A stretch of 64,000 nt of DNA from Verpa conica. Taxonomy: Eukaryota > Ascomycota > Pezizomycetes > Pezizales > Morchellaceae. A model generated the notes under the pieces. The model worked only from the letters and a program-made list of their open reading frames with translations, was not told the origin of the DNA and ran no database searches. Below, piece by piece: positions 32,270-44,038 of this stretch. The stretch covers positions 868,001 to 932,000 of the forward strand of contig JAUFSD010000004.1 of assembly GCA_033030425.1 (NCBI GenBank), read 5' to 3'. The stretch's first letter is position 1. The number at the start of each line of letters is the position of its first letter. Made by a program: the position numbers and the translations under genes.

Positions 32270-33874
32270 TTAAACATTCTCTTCACGGATGAAATCAGTT
32301 GAGTTATTCCTATCTGGGGCCTCAGTCTCCGATGTCCCAATGCTCTCGACGTCCCTTGTAACCTCAGTACACGTCATGATACCATCCAGTGGAATTGACT
32401 TCGGATTTTGACGTATGCGCGACCCTGCTTCGATTTGAGTAATAACCTGACCTGAATATGGAGCCCTTTTTTCACGATTAAGATCCCTGAAAGCAGAGCC
32501 GCGACTGATAGAGCTTTGTCCATACTGGTCAACAATTGTCCGATGACACGAGTGACATCGAGATATTGAGTTTAAATCGGTATCGTCTTGGTGGGTCACC
32601 CAGTGAAGAACCAATACGGAAAACAAGACTAGAAGATACTCATTGCCAAGTTAGAAATAGTAAGGGTAGGAAATTAAACGAAAAGAAACCTACTATCACT
32701 ATTACAGACAGCGAAACATACCCAACCAGGCTCTCGGCCACGAAGAATTAAGAGGGATATAAGGTTTCTTCAAAAACTATTAGAAAGATGAAACCTCTAG
32801 AGCACGTAAAGTATAAAAAAATAGCACACCCAAGAGTTGAGATAAGGGTCAAGCAACTTCCAATGAATGTACGCAAGGCAACTTGATGGAGACGCGCTTG
32901 TTTAGATTTAACCCCGTTGTTAAATGTATAGAGACCTTAAAACATAAATTTAAGTACTCTCAGGCGAAGACTCATGCTGCTTGGGCTACATACCGTGCAA
33001 TGGTTTCAGAAAGAGGTATGTTAGGTAAACCTACGATGTTATTAGCATATAACATGATATTTATGCAAACGAGCGAGGAACAAACTCATACATTGATAAA
33101 AAAATCAAATATAAGAAGCGGTATATTGGCAGGAAGCTTCAACCCAATCTTGCACTGGCCATCCTCGTCGATTATTGAGTTACGGCTATAGAACATATAA
33201 ACATCTAGGTTAGCTACTACTACGGAAGAAATACCACTCGTGAAGAGGGGGGCGTACAAGACGAAGGTCAATGTAATAATCACACAATAAGGCAACATCA
33301 TTCCGAACATATTGAAGAGAAACAACTTGTCTTTCCAGCGAGAATCCCTATTACCGCGGACAATATGTACCTACAAAAATCAGTGTCAATTATAAGAGAA
33401 CCTAACAAGAAAGCGAAAGAGTTACTTTTTCAACTAAAAAGAAATACATCAACACTTTAGAGCTGAGATAACAGACAAGACACAATAGAATCCCGGCATC
33501 ACAGGCTCTAGGGCTACTATTGAGACCGAAGCTTGCCTGTAATATAGTACTAGATAGTACAAACATCCAGCTATCCAAAAAAACGCCCAGGATCACTAAG
33601 TAGAAATTCCAAATTGAGTCAGCAACTAATATAAACTTACAACGCTAGAAGATGTAGAAACAAACTAACACCAGCGAGCCAAGGGCATATCTCTCATATC
33701 GCGCACATCGATGAGTCGCCTAGCTAGGCAGAAGCTTACAACAGTAATGGCAACCATAGCGAGCGATATGCTAGATACAAAAGACCCGGTCGCTAGCTGA
33801 TTCTCACTATACACAGATGTAACACCCTCAGTATCACGCGAGAAAACCTCCAGTGACGGATAAAATGACTCCAT
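32270..33874 (-). CDS. Conserved fungal multi-pass membrane protein, uncharacterised (385 aa)
   Basis: Eight exons join in frame on the minus strand: 33874-33670, 33595-33426, 33370-33258, 33185-33092, 33030-32994, 32935-32830, 32767-32694, 32628-32270 (1158 nt). The protein starts MESFYPSLEVFSRDTEG and has about seven hydrophobic segments: FVSSISLAMVAITVVSF, WMFVLSSTILQASFGL, AGILLCLVCYLSSKVLMYFF, MMLPYCVIITLTFV, IPLLIFDFFINVYLTYLFL, FIGSCLTLISTLGNLISLL, and ILFSVLVLHWV. Conserved-looking loops are RDMRDMPLARW, RGNRDSRWKDKL, DGQCKIGLKLP, and GREPGWVCFAVCNSD. The C-terminal 100 residues are soluble and Ser/Arg-rich. I recall similar seven-span proteins in filamentous ascomycetes but know no function; a receptor role is possible only by topology. 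Donors are GTTAGT, GTAACT, GTACGC, GTATGA, GTATGT, GTGTGC and GTAGGT. Confidence 0.8.
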
Positions 33875-36320
33875 GTTGTTGTATAGTGAAAAAAAATACC
33901 AATCTCGCCTAGGGAGAGTAGGATGACAGGAGACTTTGGCTAGGGATGAGTATATGAGGATGTGAGCGAGTGTGATGGCGATGATGAAAGATGGATAGAT
34001 AAGTTAGTTAGCGAATCAAAAGAAATATAGGCGGAGAAATGAATGAGGGGACGCAAGATTTTAAACTGGCGATTAACGAGAGGTGGCTCTACATCAGATC
34101 TCAAGAAGATTGGTTGCCTCTCCTCATCTGTTGCACATGATGGTACTGTTAGCCTCTAGTTGGGTTGTCTGTTGTCCACCATCCTCTTATTCGTCTACAA
34201 GGAATTTTTCAACATGGCATAATCGTATCCCAGGGCCGCGGGTATCGTGGTACACTCCCCCCACTGGCTGGGCCGCGGATGTCCGACCACGGCTCGTTTG
34301 TGGGCCTTGACGTGAAAGACAAAATACCGCTGCCTGCAGTTGTCCGTATCTTGACTTGCTTTCTTTCTTTTTCTCTCATACGCAACCATTCCTCACTTTG
34401 ACAGCGGCAGGCCTTTGGGAGCACATATCTACTGTCAGAAAGTTGTATAAAACAGCCCCAATAAATGCCTTGCTGGTAGGTGGTACTGTGTAATTTGGCC
34501 TTGTAATAGCCTCATAATTCTGAGTCTTTGGAAAATTTACAAATACGGCATTAAATCTTGCATGCAGGGCCCTACACAATGCGAAGAAATGATTGCATGC
34601 AAGGTTCTGGTCCTGACTGACTGACACTGCAGAATAAGGTTTTGGTGAGCGGGAAGGCTTGGAGGGCTTTGACCGTGCACCATCTGCGCGCATCCGGAAG
34701 CACGCTAGGTATATTATCCTGGTTTTCAGCTCCTTGATTACTCTCCTTCACGGGTCAGTCCTCCCGGCTTCTTGCATGGGAGCTCATTCTTGCACTGACC
34801 TGTCATATTTGTACTATGTTTTCTATGAATCAACGTACATTTGGTGACTGCCTAGTTGATAGACTACTGATCTGGTTTATTGATTCTTGATAGCCCCAAA
34901 GGAAAAAGGGCTTTTCAGAGAAAGTGACATTTCTGGACTTCGCCTGGGTGTGGAGCAGCTACATGTATCTTCCTACCACGGGGCCTAGAGTGGACGTATT
35001 TATGATCAATCTCATATATCCTAGTATCTATTCCTACAAGCAAAATAATAAAATAAAACTACATACATCTAGAAAGATACTCTAACGAGAATCAATCCTC
35101 CAAAGGTTAATTATCTAGGATGTGTCCTTATAGGATATCTAGTGGGGGCATAGAACTAGCTCGATCTACACTAAGTTGAAGGCATATGATCAGGAGCTAG
35201 CTGGTCGAATAGAGTTCAAGTACCCTTGAGTGAGAAAGGTGATACTCCCTAGACATGCCTGCATGGATAGAATAGACACACTCTAACACCTACTAATACA
35301 TAAGTAACACTACAATCGAAGATACTGTCCCAGTAATTTCCCATATTGTCAGTGAACTCTTGGGACCTCTAGTTTCCTGCTGACCATTATCGTCAACTAA
35401 ATAGACCTATCAACTTTTACGAACTTTAGTATCTAAAAATATTCTATTGGATAGCGTTATACTTTAGGTAATTCCCTTGTTCCTCTAGAGATATTTTATT
35501 ACAAATTACGTTGTTGCCCCTTCTCATATTTACCAGAGCTTTTTTTTCGGGTTTGGTGAGACATCTTTGTGTCTACTGTTCTTAGTAACGCCTACACAAG
35601 TCATGTTTTTCTTTGATAGATAACCCGGGTTTCAGGTTTGTAGAAGCGCACCAATCGACTTGCATGCCACCGATCACGAATAACATACTTTGTCTGTACT
35701 AGATATACTGTAACTAAGCAGTTATAGCGGAATATCACACCAATACATACACTAGTGAACTAGTATCACGTATAAATCAGTCTGCAATCCTAAATTTTCT
35801 CCTGGTATTATATAGGTACATTCTTTAGCGTAATACTAGATATTTTACGCCTCCTGGAATAACCGACCAGATATATTTAGGTCAACCTTACTATAGATTA
35901 TATTACCGCTTTTTCCAGTCATCCCGTAAATAAAAATAAGAAATTTTCTTTTCTCAGGGGGGCTTTTTATCAATACCCTAGCGAAATTACGATCGCCTAC
36001 GGTAGTAATTAATTAGTGGCTATATATATAGCTAAAGCTAAGCTAGTAGCCCTAACTATTAGGCCATAGTTTTATAACTGCATGCTTGGTTTTACATTCA
36101 GAAATAAGATATCATTTCATTTTTTGAAAAGAAAAGAAAAGAGGAGAAAAAAGTTGCCCAACCATGCCTAGCTAATCTAAATTTTTACATTATTACCTAT
36201 TGATGTAAGGGCTCATACTGATTGTGAAAATAATAGTTACTATAAATGGTTATCATGAAACTACGAATGAATAGCCAAGCTATCAAGATAAAAAATATTA
36301 CGCTGGTTGAAATAACGGTA
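33875..36320. other. Gene-poor region
   Basis: No gene I can support. Short ORFs at 34083-34847 and 34376-34693 (minus) lack motifs. The sequence is AT-rich and probably old transposon debris. Confidence 0.4.
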
Positions 36321-37394
36321 TTATTTACCATTGAAACCACGCCGAAGTTTACGGGAAGCAGCAACAATGGGGCTAAATAGTGATCGCTGCGACCTTTCCC
36401 AGTCTCGGGTCGCAAGTTTCGTTCTCTACTGTAAACAAACACAAGATGGGCTCATTAAACCCCCACATGCACACATCCGCTTGCCAAATTTCATCCCGTG
36501 TCCAACTAGGTGTTGCTGCATAGGGTGGCTTTTGGTGGGCCGTCCAGACCGAGTAACTTCGAGAAAAACGTGGCTTGGGAGCGTAGCATTGCCATTACAC
36601 TATTCATCACATAGTAAGTGAGCAAAGACCTTGAAACACGTGCCTGGTGTATGCAGATGGGTAATTAAGCTTTGATGGTTTATGTATTATCTTTTGATGT
36701 TGTCGTACATTAAACAAACAATATAAATATAATGGCCTTCATTCATAAGAGTATTTTCTGCTCTACGAAATAATTTCTCCAGTCTACTACAAAAATTTCT
36801 CGGGTGTATCATGATGTGACTATAACCCACGACATTACTGATGTAGGTACGTAATGTGTACCTACTTATATTTCCAACTTGTGCTCGGCTATTCATAACG
36901 GCCCCTAGATGCATGTACATTGCTAGTAGCACAGGGGCTAACCGACTCAATACCCTATCCGTCATACTTACATGTAGTGACTACACATGTGTAACAGGAA
37001 TTACGGTATAGTAATTCGCGGTGACCCGGCGAATACTGTCTACAGCGTACGGCAGGGTCTGCTACCAGGGTATTGCGGCCAATCTTACTACTAGAATCTT
37101 TGCCAAAAACTTAAAGAACGAATAGGGACGCTGATTCTCGTGTCTCGCGTTTCTCGATCTTTTTTACCGTTCGCTGTATTGACGAACATGAGACCTAATG
37201 CCTTGAAAGGCATAAAATCACTGTTCTATCTGGCCAATGAACCCGGGTAGCAACCCCCTGATCGGCGGTGAACCCTAACCCGGTAGCAGTGAGTGAAGTG
37301 CCTACAGTCACAGGCAGATATGTTCGTGAACGGCTTACTAAGCACGACACATCAAAAGTCACGAAGGAGTCCCGAATGCTTAAAGTTATTACAA
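36321..37394. other. Gene-poor region
   Basis: No gene seen; several 60-96-codon ORFs without recognisable motifs or matching splice sites. Confidence 0.35.
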
Positions 37395-37398
37395 GTCT

Positions 37399-37458
37399 AC
37401 TCATGTCGCCAGATTTATAATGCCAGCTGACTAAAATCTGACTAAACATATCTGGCGG
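37399..37458. mobile_element. Tiny MITE family A relative
   Basis: CTCATGTCGCCAGAT after TA at the left, with ATCTGGCGGAATAG inverted about 50 bp away. It keeps the terminal motif of the 29998 element but almost no inside. Confidence 0.5.
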
Positions 37459-38057
37459 AATAGAAAATTGCGTATGAATATAAAGAACTGAACTACTCTA
37501 CTATTAGGAGATATAAAAAGCGTAGAAATTAAGTATATATTATTTAGAGTATATAAAAACTAGTTCTAGCTATTAAAGTTATTCCTTCCTGTATTCCTAA
37601 TTACAAGTTCCAATTTTGAGTGAAAATCTACACATCTATGCTTTACTACTTTCTCTAATAGTTCCTTCCAAGATTTCCGCATTACAGCTCTCACTTTTTC
37701 AGCAGTCTCTTGACTAGCCCCACGGAATAGACCTTCAGCTACTATAGAATTTTTCAGATCATCCCAAACCAGCTCTATCAGCAAAAACAAAGATTCCGCC
37801 CCTCTCTCCTGGAGAGCGGGGCAACAATTTCGCAAACCTACCCTCATACAGGTGCTTTACACTGCACGTCATCTCCAGGAAATCTCAGGGCGGACGCTAG
37901 CAGTCCGGGAGATGCCGGGAGAGCCTCAATAAGAGCAGAACAGAAAGTTGCGTCTAGAAGAGTTTCAATTCTCAATTTTCTATGTTCTATCTAATCTATA
38001 TACAAGAATATACTTGCTTTGCTGCCTCTTCCGCTGCCCCCCCGCTTGCCCCTCCGC

Positions 38058-38245
38058 CTGCCTGCCTGCCTGCCTGCTGCTGCCACGCTGGGAGGCAGCT
38101 TGACGTCCAGTCAATGCGTCGGATACAGGCTGTTTGTACCGGTACGGGTAAGTTGTTTGCTTGGTGACCCAAAGGCTGCTGGAGGCTTGCTGGGGGTCCT
38201 GGGGACCCTGCTGCAGCTGTCGCAAGAGGGGGTCTGCTCGAGGTC
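38058..38245 (-). repeat. GGCA array plus 140-bp repeat unit (second locus)
   Basis: Reverse complement of the 20375-20847 arrangement: GCCTGCCTGCCTGCC array followed by one diverged unit containing GCTTGACGTCCAG, TTTGTACCGG and TTGCTTGGTGACC. It ends at CATAG, the target duplication of the LTR insertion at 38251. Confidence 0.7.
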
Positions 38246-38250
38246 CATAG

Positions 38251-39468
38251 TGTGACGATTTAACCTTCGTCATGACTAGTCTTGAGTACCTCTCCATATA
38301 GGGACACCTAAGGATCTCCCTTGAGGGATGGGACTAGCTATCCTATTCCGGTCAATAGATACTAATGAAGTCATTACTAAGATAGCCCGATCCCTAAGCG
38401 GGCTGGCGAGCTCTTAGAACGGAGCGAAGCTTGCCGTTGTCGGTATGTGATAGAGACCGAAGTAATGCGTCTATAGCTTAGAGCTATGGGAGATACTAGT
38501 GCAACAAGACTGAAGCAGTTGCCTCCATGAACAGAGATAAGCTTCCGTTCCTCTAGGAGGAATAACAATGGCTTCGCCGGTGGCCAACCTTATAGGAAGG
38601 CCGAGAGCCGTGAGAGAAAAGTAAAGCTATGCTTAGTAGTTAGGGCCGCCAGCAAAAATAATTAACCTGGCGGCGCCACAAATCGAACCATACGGGGCTA
38701 CATATGTGCTTTGCCCTAAGGTCCTTATGGATCAAGATTACCTCTCTGCCACGTCCCCAGGTTGGACTAGGAACGTGGGAAGGTAATCTAAGCAACGGCA
38801 GGAATCATCAGTGGGTTACCCTGCCTAGGGGACTCTGTGTTTTCTAACACCCACGAGGCGTCCCACTGTGCCACCCGCCGTTTGCAGAGGGGGCCCCCCT
38901 GAGTTGCTGATTCCCTAACAAAAAAGACAAGTTTTGGACCCAAAAATAACCCCAAAACCGTCAGGAAAGTTCGTCCAACCGAACCAAACTTGGAGGGTAT
39001 ATGGGGGACAGTGCTGCGAATCCATAGGTGCAATCGGATTTGAAATCAGACCATTATAGCAAAAGTTACAGAGCTTTTAGTAACCAACGCTTTTTAGTCG
39101 CTAGTCTATCGACCCCACTAGTTCTTAGGGGCGCTCTGGACTCAGTTGATTTCCAAGCACGGGGGAATGGTTCCCCGCTCCTTGGCAGCCTGCTCGCAAT
39201 CAAAATTCATAGCTTAAACCCGTCCTTCTCCCAGGACAATCATTCTTGCTAGTCAACGAACAACTGTTGTTCGGAGACCCTCATACTCTTCGCTAAAGTC
39301 TTTAGTTTGCAACCCTTAAAAATCCTTATACCTGTTTAGCCTAGGGACTGTCGGCCTTCCGTGTTGACGAGCGGTTCTAAGCCTCGCTGCTGAAGCTTCT
39401 CGTCAGAAAGGGAGGTTGTTGGTTTTTTTTTGGTACGGCAGTACTCCCCTGGGAGTGCCCCCGTTACA
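38251..39468 (-). mobile_element. LTR-like element, copy 3 (minus)
   Basis: Begins TGTGACGATTTAACC and ends CCCCCGTTACA. Relative to copies 1 and 2 it lacks about 40 bp near 39296 (the GACGTTTGTCTTCCCCTGGG segment), flanked by TAAAG on either side. Confidence 0.85.
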
Positions 39469-40320
39469 CAGCGACTAAAAAGCGTTGGTTACTAAAAGCT
39501 CTGTAACTTTTGCTATAATGGTCCGATTTCAAATCCGATTGCACCTATGGATTCGCAGCACTGTCCCCCATATACCCTCCGAGTTTGGTTTGGTTGAACG
39601 AATTTTCCTGACGGTTTTGGGGTTATTTTTGGGGTCCAAAACTTGTCTTTTTGTTAGGGAATCAGCAACTCAGGGGGGCCCCCTCTGCAAACGGCGGGTG
39701 GCACAGTGGGGCGCCTCGCGGGTGTTAGAAAACACAGAGTCCCCTAGGTAGGGTAACCCACTGGTGATTCCTGCCGTTGCTTAGATTCCCTTCCCACGTT
39801 CCTAGTCCAACCTGGGGACGTGGTGGAGGCATCTTGATTCATAGCGACCTTAGGCGAAGCACAAGCGCATAGCCCCATATGGTTCGATTTGTGACGCCGC
39901 CAGGTTAATTATTAATTTTGCTGGCGGCCCTAACTACTAAGCATAGCTTTCTTTCTCGTTTCGTAGCTCTCGCCTCCCATAAGATTGGCCGTCAAAGGCT
40001 GTTGTTATTCCTCTTAGAGGAACAGGAGCTTAACTCTGTTCATGGAGGTAACTGCTTCAGTCTCATTGCACTAGTATCTCCTGTAGCTATAAGCTACAGA
40101 CGCATTACTCTGGTCTCTGTTGCATACCGACGACGGTGAGCTTCGCTCCGTCCTAGAAGCTTGCCAGCTCACTTAGGGATCGGGCTATCATAGTAATAAC
40201 TTTCCTTAGTATCTATTGACTGGAATGGGATAGCTAATCCTATCCCCCAAGAGAGATCCTTAGGTGTCTCTATATGGAGAGGTACTTGAGACTAGTCATG
40301 ACAAAGGTTGGATCGTCACA
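39469..40320 (+). mobile_element. LTR-like element, 3' two-thirds, plus orientation
   Basis: Starts CAGCGACTAAAAAGCG, which is internal in other copies (CTAGCGACTAAAAAGCG), and runs to the element's 3' end GGATCGTCACA. With copy 3 it forms inverted arms of about 850 bp around a loop of about 400 bp. Confidence 0.85.
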
Positions 40321-40723
40321 GCTAGTCTATCGACCCCGCTAGTTCTTAGGGGCGCTCTAGACTCAGTTGATTTCCAAGCACGGAGGAATTGTTCCCCGCT
40401 TCTTGGCAGCCTGCTTGCAATCAAATTCACAGCTTAAACCCGTCCTTCCCCCAGGACAACCATTCTTGCTAGTCAACAAACAACCGTTGTTCAGAGACCT
40501 TCATACTCTTTGCTAAAGACGTTTGTCTTCCCCTGGGAAGCAGAGCCTTTTAAAGTCTTTAGTTATTGACCCATTAAATCCTTATTCTTGTTTTGCCTAG
40601 GGACTGTCGACCTTCCATGTTGACGAGCGGTTCTAAGCCTCGCTGCTGAAGCTTCTCGTCAGAAAGGGAGGTTGTTGGTTTTTTTTGGTACAGTAGTACT
40701 CACCTGGGAGTACCCCCGTTACA
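40321..40723 (-). mobile_element. LTR-like element, 5' third, minus orientation
   Basis: Starts GCTAGTCTATCGACCCC and ends CCCCCGTTACA. It is exactly the part missing from the neighbouring plus piece, plus a few shared bases at the break. Confidence 0.85.
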
Positions 40724-40809
40724 CATAGATGCGTAGGACATGGAGGATTTGTACCGTGACAGGTAGGTTGTTTGCTTTATAGGAGAGAACCTGCTCATCC
40801 CCCCACCCC

Positions 40810-41045
40810 CCATCTGCCTGCCTGCCTGCCTGCTTGCCTGCTTGCTTGCTTGCTTGCTGCCTGCTGTCGCTGTTGCGCTGGGGGGCAGCTTAAGGTCCAG
40901 TCGATGCCTCGGGTCAGAGGTGTTCGTACCTGGATGGTTAGGTTGTTCGCTTGGTGGCCCGGGAGCTGCTGAAGGCTTGTTGAAGGTTCTCTGGGAGTCA
41001 CATTGACGCGTCCGACATGAGGTGTTCGTACCGGTACAGCCATTA
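40810..41045 (-). repeat. GGCA array plus 140-bp repeat unit (third locus)
   Basis: GCCTGCCTGCCTGCTTGC array, then a diverged 140-bp unit (CTTAAGGTCCAGTCGATG, GTTCGTACC, TTGTTCGCTTGGTGGCC) and the start of a second (GACGCGTCCGACATGAG). Together with 38058-38245 it brackets the double LTR insertion. Confidence 0.65.
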
Positions 41046-41099
41046 GGGGGGGCTACTACTGGCGGTGTTATCAGGCGTTGTTCTCAATAGTTAGTATAG

Positions 41100-42664
41100 G
41101 ATCATAGAGTGGTAGTGAGTAGGTGGGGAGTCTTTGGGGGAGGGTTGCGGTGTGTTCGTGTACGGCAATTTGAGTAACACCAGCACCTCTCCAGGAGACT
41201 GGAGGTGACTGTCAAGAACGACAAATCATCAGTTCTCACTCGGTCACAAATTGTCACTCGACCACCAGTCAGCCTTGCCCGTTTCATATCGGTTTCATAT
41301 CTAGTCTCATTTATGTTTCATGTATGGGATGACGTGGCTTGCCACGTCATCAGGATCTCCTTAGTTTCATATCACGTATCATGTTCTTGTTTCATGTAGT
41401 CTGACACGCTACGCGTGTCAGCCCCTTCCCTTTCATGTTTCGGCCATACTATAAGTATCGAGTCATTTCCCCAGTTCCTAGTCTTAGCTCTCTATCCTTC
41501 AACTTGTATTTACTACCAAGTACCTACTCTAGTTCCAGTCTTCTAGTCCATGTGCCCATAGTGTCCCAGTTCTTTAGACATCACCTGCTGTACCCACTAG
41601 AGCAAGGGCTTGTGTACTTTTACAGCGACGGTCCCTTGCCCGGGTGCTGAGAGGTCGGTAGCGTTCTCCAGGAGAGCGGGGCAAACTTTCTCCGCCTGGG
41701 CAACGAAAATCTCCCGGAGAGTTTTTTTTTTTTTGCTGATAGAGTAGAGGGTAAGGAGTAGGAGGAGAGGAAGAGGAAGATAGAGGAAGGGGGAAGGAGG
41801 GGGTTGTTGCAGGTATGTTAGACTGTGGGGACTTAAAGGTCTTTGGCAAAAAATATAGGGGTTGTCTTGCTTTGGAACTGGGTAACTATCCAGGAATTTA
41901 GCAATTTTGACGAGCTGTAGAAAGAGGAGTACTTGAATGTTCTAGAGACTACCAGCGCAGTCTCTGGAGCCTCCAGAGGCATCAAGAGACAAGGTTCTTG
42001 CAGTCAGCACCAGGAGGCCTGAGAGGCCTAGGAGACACCTGATGAGAATTTCTTTGAGTTAGCCTCTTGACGCAGCACATAGATTTCAGGATACAAATAT
42101 AAGTCCGTTGATAAAATCAAAGTTTTTTAGTATAGTTCTCAGAACCTTTTGCAGGACACTCTTTGCGCTGATAGCAGTACTTGTAACTATTGCAGAGCGC
42201 TTCAAGTGCTGGCAGTAGTACTGGTTACTCTTGAGGTGCTAGGAATGCCGGTGATGTAGATAATTTCCTTTAATGCAACAGTTGCTATACCAATTGCGTC
42301 AGAATACAATTGCGGATTTGCTGATGTATCTAATAATTAAACTTCTAGATTCTTTATTTTTAGTATTGATAATTAGATGTAGGAAAAAACATTGTGAAAA
42401 AGGCTCATTGCCATGTACAATCTGCATAAAATTCCTAGTTATTTGAGTTACTTTTGCTCTTTACGCCCTATAGCCTCCCAAGATTCCAGTACAAAAATTC
42501 TTAAAAACCAGAGATAATTTTAATATACTTGTATTATATTTGAGAATAAAATCCACCTTTGTTGTAAATTGAGTAATTCTTTTGTATGTAGGAAGCTCCT
42601 TGTAAGTGATTTTATACGGGGAATTACTAACCAATAAGAACTTTATATTTTCTCTTTACAATTG
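41100..42664. other. Gene-poor region with palindromes and a poly(T)
   Basis: No gene seen. 41300-41600 contains two strong palindromes (separate entry), a TATA-like CTATAAGTA at about 41449, and repeated TTTCATRT motifs, resembling an LTR or promoter of an unidentified element. CTCCAGGAGAGCGGGGCAA at 41664 recurs with one mismatch near 37805. Confidence 0.4.
41329..41422. other. Two perfect short palindromes
   Basis: GATGACGTGGC TT GCCACGTCATC at 41329-41352 and CTGACACGC TAC GCGTGTCAG at about 41400-41420 can form hairpins of 11 and 9 bp, or be dyad binding sites (the first contains TGACGTGG, bZIP-like). Confidence 0.6.
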
Positions 42665-42666
42665 TA

Positions 42667-44038
42667 CAGACAAGTGAAAAACTGATGGAAACTTAGGTCT
42701 TGGCACACCTCGGCAGGACTTCAAATATTACTAAAAGAGAGATTTACCCAACAAAAGATAATTAAATTGTATAGAAATAAATTAGACAAAGTCTCTAGAC
42801 TATAAACTAGGTCTACTACTTTGTATGACTCCCTTTGTTCCTTAATACAGCAGTAATCTTTTTTGGCATCCTATCAATAATTTTATATATGAATAATCAT
42901 TATTATCAATAATATTATATATTTTATTCCAAGCAAGCTTTTCCCACTCCTTCTATACTTGTTCAAATAATTTTCTCTCACTACGGGGTTGTTTAAAGGG
43001 AAGTTTCATTCTTTTTTCCATACGGGCTTTAAATATAGACCAGCAGTTCTCAATTATATTGAGATCAGGGGAGCTGGCAAGCCAATTTGATTTTTTGATA
43101 TTATTTTGTTTTTGCCAATTTGTCGCTTTTTGGGATGTATGGACACTATGACCATCCTCAATTGTTTCATACTGCGTTCGAGGGTTTGAAAGAGCTTTGA
43201 CAAGGTTTAATAAGTGAGGGTTAAGAATTTTGTTGACATATTATGTTGCATTCATTCCAAGTTTATCGTTTTTTCTCTCTCGTTCAGCTTCAGTCCGTCA
43301 ACGGACAAGCACAATAGGCGTATGACAACCGTAACCAACTGCTGCCCACCATAATGGAGAAACGACCGGACCAGAAGGTAGGTTCAAGGTATTTGTCTTT
43401 GTATGCGTTCTCAACTCCTGGTTTTCTTTGCACCATTTTCCCTTTACCTCCTTGCCCAAGTTCAATCTTACATTCATCTGTAAAAATACGGGTTTGCCAT
43501 TGTTCCTTAGACCACTTCTTCCTTCCTGCACACCATAAACGCCGTCTTCTCTTTTTGTCCTCGGTTAACCATGGTTTTTTCCTTGCAAAACGAATATAAT
43601 AGTCCTCCGAACAAAGGTGGTCTCCTACGGTACGTTTAGACACACCCAAACCCGAGTCTCTCGTAATGTCTTCAATTGTTGCCTCTGAATTATCTTCGGC
43701 CAAACGGTTCAGACGCCGCTTATCTCGGTCGGACAGTATCTGGGGACGGCCACTCCGGTCATCATCGAGCATCTTCTTCTCTTCCTTCCATTTTGCGTAT
43801 ATGCGTTCAGCCTTACTCTTAGACACCGGAACTTCCTCTGCAATCTGGCGAAAGGACTTTCCTTCAGTACGTGCTTCAATCACTTCAACCCTCTCGGATA
43901 GCGTAGTCTCTCTTCTTTTTCCATCAGTGTTAAAAGGCATTGTCACGGTTGTAGTAGCTCAAAATGCGGAGTGTCACAATCTCGCTACCTCAAAAACTCG
44001 CCAAGACCCGGGTGTCCTTCAGTTTTTTCACTCGTCTG
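42667..44038 (-). mobile_element. Tc1/mariner element (1372 bp) with TA duplication
   Basis: TIRs of about 40 bp: left CAGACAAGTGAAAAACTGAT, right complement CAGACGAGTGAAAAAACTGA, both reaching GGTCTTGGC. TA flanks both ends (42665-42666, 44039-44040). The transposase lies inside on the minus strand. Confidence 0.9.
42845..43946 (-). pseudogene. Tc1-like DD34E transposase, degenerate
   Basis: Starts MTMPFNTDGKRRET with a paired helix-turn-helix (FRQIAEEVPVSKSKAERIYA; GLGVSKRTVGDHL). The catalytic core shows the first Asp in IFTDEC, the second in IEDGHSVH and the Glu in LNIIENCW exactly 34 residues after the second Asp, as in Tc1 transposases. The frame shifts near 43360 and again near 43300, and a TAA stands in place of a Gln codon near 43245, so it is inactive. 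Confidence 0.88.

Larger units (their letters stand above)
38246..40728. mobile_element. Rearranged nested LTR pair with outer duplication CATAG
   Basis: The block 38251-40723 is flanked by CATAG on both sides (38246-38250, 40724-40728). It consists of three pieces of the 21605-22859 element: a full minus copy 38251-39468 (with a 40-bp internal deletion), a plus-oriented piece 39469-40320 covering element positions about 400-1255, and a minus piece 40321-40723 covering positions 1 to about 403. See the separate entries and findings for how this can arise. Confidence 0.85.

Noticed and set aside
34376..34693. 105-codon minus ORF
   Set aside because: No motif, no neighbouring exons that join, and composition like the surrounding non-coding DNA.
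37566..37847. 93-codon minus ORF with leucine-rich helices
   Set aside because: No recognised family and no matching splice sites; may be a transposon remnant but cannot be supported.
38251..40723. Autointegration product of an LTR cDNA as explanation of the three-piece structure
   Set aside because: It would also give inverted duplications at the break, but nested insertion plus loop inversion explains the outer CATAG, the inner GCTAG and the piece order without needing a circular intermediate to reinsert.
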